Notes under the pieces: generated by a model
The model's database searches: none
Seen by the model: only the letters and a program-made list of their open reading frames with translations
Told to the model about the DNA's origin: nothing
In this document: piece by piece, positions 51,990 through 61,129 of the stretch
How positions within the stretch are numbered: position 1 is the first letter of the stretch
Layout: every line of letters starts with the position of its first letter
From: Tenebrio molitor
Lineage: Eukaryota; Arthropoda; Insecta; Coleoptera; Tenebrionidae
Assembly (NCBI RefSeq): GCF_963966145.1
Contig: NC_091049.1
Location: forward strand, 12,524,001 to 12,588,000
Direction of reading: 5' to 3'
Length of the DNA stretch: 64,000 bases
Program-made: the position numbers and the translations under genes

Positions 51990-52673
51990 ATGAGTGATAT
52001 TAGTGATTCCGAAAACGAAGTGGATATTGTAGAAGAAACTTTGAATGTGGGGTGCGTCACAAATAAAGAATTTTTGAAACTAACCACCTCAACGTGTAAT
52101 TAAGAAGACAAGGAAAATTTGTGGTATGAAAATTTTGATAATACTAATGTCGCGGCAAGTTCGCTAATATTATTTCATTGCAGCGGCAAGGAATGCCGAC
52201 CACAAGAGCCGTGTGAGTTTCCAGAAAGTGCTAACATCTTGTCTTCAACTTCTGTCTACATAAATCAAGAATTTTCGAAACCAGCGAACTCAATATGAAA
52301 TCAAGAAGACAAGGAAAATCCGGGGTATGAACATTTTGACAATTCTAATGTCGCGGTAAGTCTGTTACTAAAATTGTTTCATTGCAGCGGCAAGGTAGGC
52401 CGACTACAAGAGCCGTGTAAGTTTCCAGAAAGTGCTAACATCTTGTCTTCAACTTCCATCTACATAAATGAAGAATTTTCGAAACCAACGATCTCAATTT
52501 GTAATCCAGAAGACAAGGAAAATGCGGGGTATGAAAATTTTGACAATGCCAATGTCGCGGCAAGTTTGCTAATGCTATTTCATTGCAGCAGCAAGGAAAG
52601 CCGACTACAAGAGCCGTGTGAGTTTCCAGAAAGTGCTAACATCTTGTCTTCAACTTCTGTCTACATAAAAATT
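51990..52673 (+). pseudogene. ORF with three 67-68 residue repeats, unrecognised
   Basis: ATG 51990 starts MSDISDSENEVDIVEETLNV. Three repeats follow at 201-204 bp spacing (the EDKEN block at 52104, 52305 and 52509). Each unit reads EDKEN-x-x-YE-x-FDN, VA-SL, LFHCS-K, LQEPCEFPESANILSSTS and YIN-EFSKP. Both spacings are multiples of three, as expected if the array grew while coding. Two in-frame stops now break the first two units; 52374-52691 is open. Each unit contains a splice-like GGYAAGT and TTTCATTGCAG 30 bp apart, too close for an ordinary intron. No family is recognised. Confidence 0.5.
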
Positions 52674-52913
52674 ATTATAATAATCGATTAATTTTGAATA
52701 AACTTTACTTACCGTTCTAGAACACCAAAAATTACTTACCATCGAGTTTATCGTTAGCAACGAGTAAACAGAGCTTACCATCTTGGAAACAGACGTGGTA
52801 AACAACCAAATAGAGTACAATCGCGCAAAAAAAAATTTGCTCACGTTTCATACAGTGTACCTACTACACAAATTATTTATAGAATAAGTGAATTAGACTT
52901 AATATTAGTAACA

Positions 52914-55441
52914 ATGGAGCTAGGTGAAGTCGGTGTAAGTTCTGTGGGTGTTGGAAAAGAACAAACATTGGATAAGTTACCAGACTATGTTAGTAGTTCG
53001 GATGAAGATTCAAATATTGCACCTTCTACTCGAAAACGAAGAAAAAAAACGGACAAACAGTGGAAAAAAGAAAAAGTATTTAACAGCAAAGAATTTGCTG
53101 AGCAAGCGGTGAAATCTGAAGGAATATGGAGCCTCTATCACAAAAATGTGGACAAAGACGTTAATATTGATAATATTTATCGACTGTAATTACACAAGAG
53201 GTTTCATTTAGTCGGATAAATATTTTTTGCAACAAAAACGTATTGCTTAGCAATTAGACGAGAAAAATTGGCACGATAAAAGCACGACGGCCGTAGGCCG
53301 GAGTTGATTTTATCGTGTCAATTTTTCGAGTCTAATTGTCAAGCAATTAGTTTGAGTTGCAAATAAATATTTTTCCTGACTAAATGAAACCTCGAGTGTA
53401 ATTCGGCGAGACAATTTAATGAATGAACAATACAAATTTAATTTTTTTATTTGGTATTAAAGGTATTAGATGCCTAGCAACTAAAGGTATAAGTTACCTG
53501 AGTGTTTTTGCCGGATAAAAGTTAGGGCAAACTTTTATCCGCTGTCAAAGTGACAAAATCACAGCGCCTTATGAGATTTTTTATACATGAATGAAATTGT
53601 CGACTGTAATTACACAAGAGGTTTCATTTAGTCGGATAAATATTTTTTGCAACGAAATGTATTGCTTAGCAATTAGACGAGAAAAATTGGTACGATAAAA
53701 GCACGACGGCCGTAGGCCGGAGTTGATTTTATCGTGCCAATTTTTCGAGTCTAATTGTCAAGCAATTAGTTTGAGTTGCAAATAAATATTTTTCCTGACT
53801 AAATGAAACCTCGAGTGTAATTCGGCGAGACAATTTAATGAATGAACAATGCAAATTTATTTTTTTTATTTGGTATTAAAGGTATTAGATGCCTAGCAAC
53901 TAAAGGTATAAGTTACCTGAGTGTTTTTGCCGGATAAAAGTTAGGGCAAACTTTTATCCGCTGTCAAAGTGACAAAATCACAGCGCCTTATGAGATTTTT
54001 TATACATGAATTAAATTGTCGACTGTAATTACACAAGAGGTTTCATTTAGTCGGATAAATATTTTTTGCAACGAAATGTATTGCTTAGCAATTAGACGAG
54101 AAAAATTGGTACGATAAAAGCACGACGGCCGTAGGCCGGAGTTGATTTTATCGTGCCAATTTTTCGAGTCTAATTGTCAAGCAATTAGTTTGAGTTGCAA
54201 ATAAATATTTTTCCTGACTAAATGAAACCTCGAGTGTAATTCGGCGAGACAATTTAATGAATGAACAATGCAAATTTATTTTTTTTATTTGGTATTAAAG
54301 GTATTAGATGCCTAGCAACTAAAGGTATAAGTTACCCGAGTGTTTTTGCCGGATAAAAGTTAGGGCAAACTTTTATCCGTTGTCAAAGTGACAAAATCAC
54401 AGCGCCTTATGAGATTTTTTATTTATGAATTAAATTGTCGCTGTAACAGAGTCAAGTTTAGAGGAGAACAGTGCCAATCTGGTGTTTACTTGAATTATCC
54501 GTGCCATAACACGGAGATAATCCTGTATCGATCCAGTCTTCCACATACCTGTGACAAAATACCCACAAAGTCTAAGAAAAAAATTAGTGAAACTGTAAGA
54601 AATAAGATTAAAGTTTTATTTAAACTGAAACCTAAAAAAATATTGGAACTCTTGCAAGAAAAGGAACTGGAGTTACCAAATATGACAGATTTGAAAAATT
54701 ATTTGAGTTTGTTAAGAAAACAAAAATTTTGATCCCACACTGTGAGTCTTGGAGAATTACAACGGTTTCTAATAGACCACTGTACAGTCCCCGAAGATGA
54801 TAATAAGGGCTTTATTGTCTCATATGAAATAAAGTACGATGAACCGTCATATTTTCGTTTCTTTGTTTCGTCGAAAACTACAAACTGATTTGGCAGGGTT
54901 ATCCTGTATTGGTAGTAGGTACAATAGATAAAATTAGACAATTTCATCCATTTGGGTTGTGCATATGCTCGCATGAGCAAACTGCAGATTTTGTTTTTCT
55001 GTTTGAAGCATTGAAGTTAGGAACTGCAAAAGGGTTCAATAACCAAATTTGCCCAAATACGATAGTTTGTGATGCTTCCCCTGCCATTCAGAATGCGTTT
55101 AAGCAAGATTGCCACATATTTTACAGTCCTGCAAAAGACAAACGTGATTTTACTGACAATGATATGGAAATAAATAAAGAAATGAAGTTCAACTCCTTTA
55201 ATGAATATAAAGTAGCGATGTTCAATATTTGGACCACCACCTTATCAACTGACAAAGAGAAATGGATAGAGAAATGCGACTGTCCTGCGTATTTCAAAAA
55301 AAGAATTTGTAAGCATGTTGTTGGGTTGGCTATACGGACGAAAATTGCTGTACCACCCCCAGAAGCTAAAGCGATCCCTATTGGTGCAAAGAGGGGTAGG
55401 GGACGTCCGGCTAAGGCAAAAAAAGCCTTAATAATACAGTA
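52914..55441 (+). pseudogene. MULE transposase with internal deletions and a tandem array
   Basis: ATG 52914 starts MELGEVGVSSVGVGKEQTLD with a basic N-terminus. After three copies of a 419-420 bp repeat the gene continues at about 54430 with CRCNRVKFRGEQC and LPHTCDKIP (a FLYWCH-like or WRKY-GCM type finger region). It goes on to GELQRFLIDHC, then after shifts IRQFHPFGLCICSHEQTADF and FLFEALKLGTAKGF of the MULE domain. A SWIM finger follows, CDCPAYFKKRICKHVV, and an AT-hook-like tail (RGRGRPAKAKK) ends at 55441. The central part of the DDE domain is shortened. It lies inside the stretch that splits P4. Confidence 0.7.
53181..54438. repeat. Triplicated 419-420 bp hairpin unit inside the MULE
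   Basis: Three head-to-tail copies (53181-53600, 53601-54019, 54020-54438) differ at only a few positions. Each unit contains a hairpin about 215 nt long with arms near 100 nt: GAGGTTTCATTTAGTC pairs with GACTAAATGAAACCTC, CAATTAGAC with GTCTAATTG and CACGATAAAA with TTTTATCGTG, around the centre GGCCGTAGGCC. A spacer of about 205 bp completes the unit. The array lies between two coding parts of the MULE. The near identity of the copies points to recent tandem duplication. Confidence 0.9.
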
Positions 55442-55737
55442 AACGGTAAGGATTTTTTCATACATTGTATACTATTACAAATAATCCTATTACCATTTTC
55501 TAGGGTAAAAATTATTCCATTCTGCAATCCATTTTGACAGCATCAATGCACGTCAGACATTTTTCTCTTTTTTTATATTTTCATTTTATAAATCAGTGAC
55601 AATCAGAATGATGATTTCGTTCTCATTATTTATTCGGAGATTTTATAGATCAGTGATAATAATCAGAATGACAATTTTGTTTTCTTTATATGCTTAAATT
55701 AATTAAACTGCGTTAGTTTACATTCCTTTGTGTTTAA

Positions 55738-56030
55738 TCTTTTTACCTAGTGACTTTTTTTTTATCGTGCCCTTCGTTTTCAAACCACTACTTTACTTTA
55801 TTTACGTAGCGTTTTCTTTTTTTACCGAGCGTTAATTTTTTTTATCTAGAGATTGATTTGTTCACCAAGCGTTCCCTTTTTTTATCTAGCGTAATTTTGT
55901 TTAAACTAGCAATTCGTATTTTTATCTAGCAATTCTTTTTTTTATCGTGCGTTTACTCTTTTTTATCTAGCATTTCTTTTTTTTATGGATAAATGAATAT
56001 TTTATCTAGCGTTTAATAAATTATCGTACA
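55738..56030. repeat. Degenerate minisatellite, TTTTTATCTAGCG
   Basis: About twelve imperfect copies of a 17-24 bp unit, with consensus near TTTTTTTATCTAGCGTT, follow one another. Variants include TTTATCGTGCG and TTTACGTAGCG. It encodes nothing. It lies between the MULE and the P4 tail and may be a subterminal repeat region of the element that carried the MULE. Confidence 0.75.
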
Positions 56031-56069
56031 ACTGCAAGTACGAATCGAACAAATTTGTCGTGCATTCCA

Positions 56070-56780
56070 TTCACTTAGCTTGCGTTTAATTTGTACCCGA
56101 ATATTAATGGGTTCAAAAAATGTGGAATCTATCCTTACAACCCCGACGGATGCAGATTTTGCGGTCTCAGAAGTTACAGATCAACCATTGATGCAAAATT
56201 CACAACAAAAAATATAGGGTGAATCTACTGAAATCTCGACTGAGATTGAATCTCAACCTAGCTTCACGTTGATGTTTTCAAATCGGCAAGATCCCCTCAG
56301 TCCTCTTCAAGCTCCCATTTTCAATTTGTGCTGTAACTTCTCAGCCATTTATTCTTGCAGTGGTGGCACGCGTAGTGGGTTTCTCGTTAGTCCTAAAGGC
56401 ATCAATCCTATTCCCAAAAGCACTCATATTAGAGTTTAAAAAAGAAAGAGGGGAACAGCCAAGATCAAAAAACACTTAAACAAACGTGCAAAAATGTGTT
56501 TCAAACTCAAATAGAAAAACTCCAAGAAAAAAACTGAAAGTCTCAAGAAATCTAAAAAACTCGAACGAACGATCACTCGATGAAAGTGGAGATACAGAAA
56601 GCGACACAGATGCACAATGCCTATTCTGTAGAGACACCTATCTCCGATCAAGAAGTGGAGAAGGATGGGTGCGGTGCATTCAATGTCTTCAGTAGTCCCA
56701 TGAACAATATGCAGGAGTCGAGGAAAACTATGATGACTATACTTGCGACAATAAATTGCCTTTATTCAAGATTTATAATT
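56070..56780 (+). pseudogene. Pogo P4 C-terminal tail with zinc finger
   Basis: The reading NGFKKCGIYPYNPD is the conserved end of the pogo DDE_1 domain. A Ser/Thr/Pro-rich linker, a basic stretch (KRGTAKIKKHLNKRAK) and then the Cys-rich finger AQCLFCRDTYLRSRSGEGWV and RCIQC follow. This parallels the end of P1 (ECVFCGELY ... WIRCISCQKW). Stops interrupt it at several places. The shared terminal motif at 56829-56869 links it to the N-terminal half at 49376. Confidence 0.65.
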
Positions 56781-56899
56781 TCCTGTAAAATTTTCTATAA
56801 AATTGTTATTAAACTCTTATTAAAATTTGTGTGACCACTTTACACCAGATATTGGGGCAAAGTGGACACATTGCATTTTTTTCCAAATGTTTATTTGGG

Positions 56900-57278
56900 C
56901 GCATCGGAGCTGCGTCAATCCCTTTACCTTAGGAGTTCGCTAATCCTAATCTTAGGTCAGGTACTTACTTGTTATCATACAAACACGTCCATTAGAGAAA
57001 AACATTAGAGGGGGGGTGCTTAGAAAAGATCATAACAATGTCAAATAAGTTTAGTATTTCTCTACAGTTTGAAGAAGTATCATGGAACTTCAACTCAGTG
57101 AACGGGGCCATCCGTTAATTGTTTTTGATGATTTCAAATTCGCAGCAGTTGCTGTAGCGGTTGCGGTAAAGTACGGCCAGAAATATAGTGCGAATATGGC
57201 TTAGTTGCCCGATTAGTTTTTTCCAGTTTTTACGACACTCAACCGCAGCAGACGGTAATAGTATTTAACATTATTAGC
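56900..57278. other. Gap without recognisable gene
   Basis: Nothing identifiable apart from a G-run at 57010-57018. Confidence 0.4.
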
Positions 57279-57553
57279 ACGGTAAAAGGGTTTTTACTGG
57301 CGACAGAAAGATATGACTGGAGAGCCGAAGGCGAGCCAGTCACCTTCTGGAGCCAGTGAAACCCGTTACCTTGCGTGTATTGTTGAATATTTTATTTGTC
57401 CCACACTTGTAAATAGTTATACAAACTATGTATTAAAAATTCCAATATTTGCAAAAAATCGTATCAGCTTTACACGTATTGCTTTGGAAACGCACGACAC
57501 TCATATGAGCACGAGTGTAAAATTCTACTGGCTAGCCAGTAAAAATTTTACAG
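57279..57553. repeat. Hairpins H7 and H8
   Basis: H7 (57279-57371) pairs ACGGTAAAAGGGTTTTTACT and GGC with the inverted GTTACC/AAACCC/GCCAGT blocks, and GACTGG with CCAGTC around the loop AGAGCCGAAGGCGAG. H8 (57515-57553) is a short palindrome centred on ACTGGCTAGCCAGT, with flanking GTAAAATT and AATTTTAC. Both repeat the CCAGT word and may be parts of one element. Confidence 0.6.
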
Positions 57554-57616
57554 GCTAGCTACTAACAGACATTTTCAAGGCGAATACAGTGGCTTAGAAA
57601 ACTTACGTTTACAAGT

Positions 57617-58200
57617 GCGGAACAAATAAAAATCTTTATCTATTATCGGTTATCTATATAATTTGTAAACTGTCTATGATTTATCCGTATCTAGATAAAA
57701 ATCTGAACAGACGAACAGATAAATCGTGCAGATAGTAGATAAAATTAATAAATCTTTCTACATAGTAATGTAGAATTTAACACACAAGCGATTCGGTAAG
57801 AGCGGTAAATTTCAAATATCCTATTGAATATTTTTAAGAATAGCAGCACTGGCAGAAGTCACTGGACGTCACTCATTCTGTTCGATGTGCACGTTCCACG
57901 TATTTTCCGTATCTAAAATAAAAATAAAAACGGTCGTGGGTCGATACCTGGGTGACAAAATGTTTGAAATATTGTTAACATTAACAGACTCCATCCAAAT
58001 AAATAATTTATTTTTTCATAACAGCGTTTTTTTGAAATAGGTTTCCAAAATTTATCTGAAGCAGAAAAACCCTTCACTGTTATCTGTATCTAGATAAAAA
58101 ATAGGAAGTTTAGCTATCATCTGTATTTAGATAGATTCATGCTTGATTATCTTTATCTATATCTAGATTCTTTTCAAATTATCTGTTCCCATCAGCCCAG
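57617..58200. mobile_element. Candidate hAT-like element with ATCTAGATA subterminal repeats
   Basis: Near the left side GCGGAACAAATAAAAATC, and near the right side, inverted, GGGAACAGATAATTTG, are similar. Between them the word TATCTAGATA or a variant occurs repeatedly, close to both ends (about 57688, 58085, 58125, 58166). Subterminal repeats of this kind are common in hAT elements. No target duplication was found, and no transposase is encoded. Confidence 0.4.
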
Positions 58201-58439
58201 CTACTATTGATATGGGTGTGCAAGAAAGGCAATTAGAAAACATTTCTTACAGTTCGGAAAACTTAAGATACACATGGAAGTTTAAAAAAAAAATAAACAA
58301 ATTAGTCATTTACGATAAAAGTTTAATAACTAATAACTTTGACAAATTGCAATAGTATACAAGAATCAACTCATCAATCAATTCATTATACAGCGAGAAC
58401 CGAGATCCCATGACTTTGAAAATTTTATAAGACTGAAAT

Positions 58440-59015
58440 TGACTGAGAATTTTAAGAAAAAAAGCTCCAGAAACACAGAAAAGAAAAGGATTGTCTGATA
58501 ATGTAGGGGATATTTTAACATCTAAGAAGGCGTTACGTATTCTTGAACAAAAAACTGCAATAAAAAACAAGACTACGGTCTCAAAGAAAAGTACAAAAAA
58601 GTATATCACTTCTAAGAGGAGGTATTCGTTTTCTTCATCAACAAGCTCTGAATCCGAAACGGAGATGATCTTAGAAAGCGAATTCGAAAATGAGGACACA
58701 GAGGATAATGATGAAAAGGAAACTGAACTACTGCCTGAAAAAAAAAACTGATAATGAAAACCAAAAACCTGACCCAATCAAATCAAAATTGGGCCCTATG
58801 TAGTTGTAGAATTTTCCTATGATGGGAATTCCAAGAAAAAAACTATTAGAAACTTTCCTGCATGTGTGAAAAAGTTTGCTTTAGATGAATATGAAGTTCA
58901 TTGTATGCGATCATACAAGGGAAAAAAAGATACATTCGTTTTTCCAGAGGTTGCAGACATAGCTGTCGTTAGATTTTTTAAATAAAAAGATATCAAAAGG
59001 AACGACGTGGCATTT
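58440..59015 (+). pseudogene. C-terminal tail of a transposase, unknown small domain
   Basis: The reading KAPETQKRKGLSDNVGDILT and SKKALRILEQ resembles the linker after the DDE_1 domain in pogo/jerky-like insect transposases. A Ser- and acid-rich stretch follows. After two stops at 58750 the text is GPYVVVEFSYDGNSKKKTIR, EYEVHCMRSYKGKKDTFVFP and EVADIAVVRF. I have the impression of a small beta-rich domain that ends several insect transposon proteins, but I cannot name it. The upstream catalytic domain is missing. Confidence 0.4.
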
Positions 59016-59214
59016 CAATCGTGGTGATTAATGAATTGTCCCCTATTGAGCGCAGATTTAAAGCCCTGTCAAAAGGTGAGTTATAAGCCATTTCCACTAT
59101 AACCCCGAGCGTGTAATAGTTTCATTTAAAAGCTGGTGAAGCTGCTGGTGTAAACCCTAATGATGTGGTCAATTTTTTGGAACTTCCTTCTTTAATCAAG
59201 GATTATGAAGCGAA

Positions 59215-59791
59215 TTGTATCTACCCGGGGAGGACGCTGGAGATCATGAACGGGCTCCTACGGAGAGGCAAATTCCCAGCAGAATGAAAAGCGGTGAGGT
59301 TGGTGTTGATACCCAAACCGAAACAAGAGCTTCAAGAAGCTGCCTATAGGCCCATTTGTCTCATAAACACGATTGCGAAAGGAGGATGGCCAGAGGAGCA
59401 GTAAAGCTTCAGGGAAGGAAAAAGCACCGTGGACGCCATGATGAGGGTGAAACAACTGGCTGGGGCAGCGAACACGGGAACCTGCGGGAAGAGAGGATTA
59501 AAAGAATACTGTCTGCTGACCATGGTAGATGTTCAACACCACGAACTGGAGGTTAATAATCAAGGAACTCGAGAAGAGGAACATTTCACCCTACATTACG
59601 ACGGTGATAATGAGATACTTGCAAGACCGGAAACTGCTCCTGGGAGAAGGGTAAGAAATGGACGTCACGTGCGGGAACCCGCAGGGATCGCTTCTTGGCA
59701 TCAGTTTTTCGTCCGTTTACAAAAAAAAAAACATTATGGTCACAATCTCGATTTGCAACATTTGAGGATTTCTAAGGAAGATAGAGACATA
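59215..59791 (+). pseudogene. R1-like LINE reverse transcriptase fragment
   Basis: The text YPGRTLEIMNGLLRRGKFP, AVRLVLIPKPKQ and YRPICLINTIAK, then SFREGKSTVDAM and LLTMVDVQ, is the early part of a jockey/R1-type RT. The LQDRKLLLGEG and TCGNPQGSLLGISF blocks (RT motif with PQGS) follow in other frames. Stops and frameshifts are frequent. The fragment is cut at 59791 by the mariner insertion. GC content is higher than in the surroundings, like the LINE 3' part at 63.0-63.9 kb, which may be the same element. Confidence 0.75.
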
Positions 59792-61087
59792 CGAGGGGAG
59801 TTTGATAATAATTGCGCCTAAGGTATAAGCAAATAGTTTTTATCCAAAAAGAAATTTTTATTTTTCGATATAATCTCCTGAGACTGCAATACACTTCTCA
59901 GATCGACTATATAATAACTGTAGACCAGTTAAAAAATAATCTGAAGATTTTGCTGCAAAATGATCGTTTACAGCGGACATCATCTCTTCTTCGGACCAAA
60001 ATTTTTTTCCACGAAGCTCTTTTTTCAAACTTGGGAACAGGTAGTAATCACTGGGAGCCAGGTCCGGACTATAAGGAGGATGTTCAATTTTTTCGAACCC
60101 GGCATCAACCACAGCTTGCTTTGAAACTTTAGCCGTATGACAAGGGGCATTGTCTTGCAACAGCAAAATTCCGCGGCTAAGTTTACCTCGACGTTTTTCC
60201 AAAACAATAGATCGAACTTTCGAGATTAAACTGGCATAATAAATTGCATTCATTGTGCTTCCTTTTGGCAAGTAGTCGATCAGCAAAATTCCCTCAGCAT
60301 CCCAAAAAATGGTAGCCATCAGTTTGGTTTGCACCCTCTGGCGTTTAAATTTCCGCGGCGCGTTTTCTCCTGTTTTTACCCATTGCATCGATTCCATTTT
60401 TGATTCCGGATCATATTCGTAAATCCACGTTTCGTCGACGGTTATTATGCGGTGTAAAATTCCATGAAAATCATTAGCGCTTAAGTCGAGAAATTGCCGC
60501 GAACATTGAACACGTCGTTGTTTGTCAAACGGAGTAAGCATTTTGGGCACCCAACGTGCGCATACCTTAGACATGTGCAAATAATTGTGGATGATTTCAT
60601 GAATCCGTTCTGTGCTAATCTTTAATTCGTCAGCTATCTGCCGAACCCGAATTCGACGATCCTGCAGAATTAGATTCTCCACTTTTTTGACATTTTCTTC
60701 AGTCACTACAGTCTGTGGCCTTCCCGGGTGAGGATCATCTTCGATCGATTCCCGTCCTTGTTGAAAAAGACGAGTCCAACGTTTAACCGTGGCATAAGAA
60801 GGAGAAAAGTTGAGATATGTCTCGGCGAGATCCTCAAAAATTTCTTTGGCCTTTTTCCCTTTCTTCACAAGGTATTTAATTACGGCTCGGTATTCGATTT
60901 TGAGAACTGTACTTGATTCTCCTGACATCGCACCACTTATTAATTTCTTATTCGAAAACTATTGTCACAATTTTGACGCAACTACACGCTTGTTGTTAGA
61001 AAACAATTGCCTATGCGTTGCCATGAAAATAAATTTCGTCAAACGGTTGTAACTAGATCAGGCTCACTAATTATCAAACAACCCTCG
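59792..61087 (-). mobile_element. Mariner element with intact gene
   Basis: The left end CGAGGGGAGTTTGATAAT and the inverted right end CGAGGGTTGTTTGATAAT agree at 22 of the first 27 bp. TA is duplicated (59790-59791 and 61088-61089). Length 1296 bp, the usual size for mariner. The single gene fills the element and is uninterrupted. It split a LINE reverse transcriptase fragment. Confidence 0.95.
59858..60928 (-). CDS. Mariner transposase (DD34D), uninterrupted
   Basis: The 356-residue frame from ATG 60928 has the HTH_48-type N-terminus (YRAVIKYLVKKGKKAKEIFE), a second HTH region (RIRVRQIADELKISTERIHE) and the block WVPKMLTP (the WVPHEL variant). The catalytic domain follows: ITVDETWIYEYD (first Asp), LLLQDNAPCHTA (second Asp) and YSPDLAPSDYYLFP (third Asp, 34 residues after the second). 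It ends SGDYIEK, close to the usual YVEK. The length and all motifs match functional mariner transposases. It could be active; expression is not shown. Confidence 0.95.
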   Translation of the reverse strand: MSGESSTVLKIEYRAVIKYLVKKGKKAKEIFEDLAETYLNFSPSYATVKRWTRLFQQGRESIEDDPHPGRPQTVVTEENVKKVENLILQDRRIRVRQIADELKISTERIHEIIHNYLHMSKVCARWVPKMLTPFDKQRRVQCSRQFLDLSANDFHGILHRIITVDETWIYEYDPESKMESMQWVKTGENAPRKFKRQRVQTKLMATIFWDAEGILLIDYLPKGSTMNAIYYASLISKVRSIVLEKRRGKLSRGILLLQDNAPCHTAKVSKQAVVDAGFEKIEHPPYSPDLAPSDYYLFPSLKKELRGKKFWSEEEMMSAVNDHFAAKSSDYFLTGLQLLYSRSEKCIAVSGDYIEK

Positions 61088-61129
61088 TAATAGCCCCAAA
61101 ATCAGTGAGTGGTGTAACTAAAACAACGT

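Larger units (their letters stand above)
48909..56900 (+). mobile_element. Pogo-like element P4, heavily interrupted
   Basis: The left end is TAGGGGAAACTAGAGC at 48907. The motif GGGGCAAAGTGGACAC or variants occurs at 48919, 48936 and 49276, inverted at 49296 and 49318, and again near the far end, inverted at about 56829 and direct at 56854. That the same motif flanks both the N-terminal half (49376-50887) and the C-terminal tail (about 56070-56770) argues that they are one element. Two MITEs and about 5 kb of other DNA, including a MULE, were inserted. The exact right end was not found. Confidence 0.65.

Noticed and set aside
52146..52195. Splice-like signals in each repeat of the 51990 ORF as introns
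   Set aside because: Donor and acceptor are only about 30 bp apart, shorter than usual functional introns, and the text reads through in frame.
53181..54438. Regular repeats that might suggest a CRISPR array
   Set aside because: Units are 419-420 bp, near identical without variable spacers, and the setting is eukaryotic.
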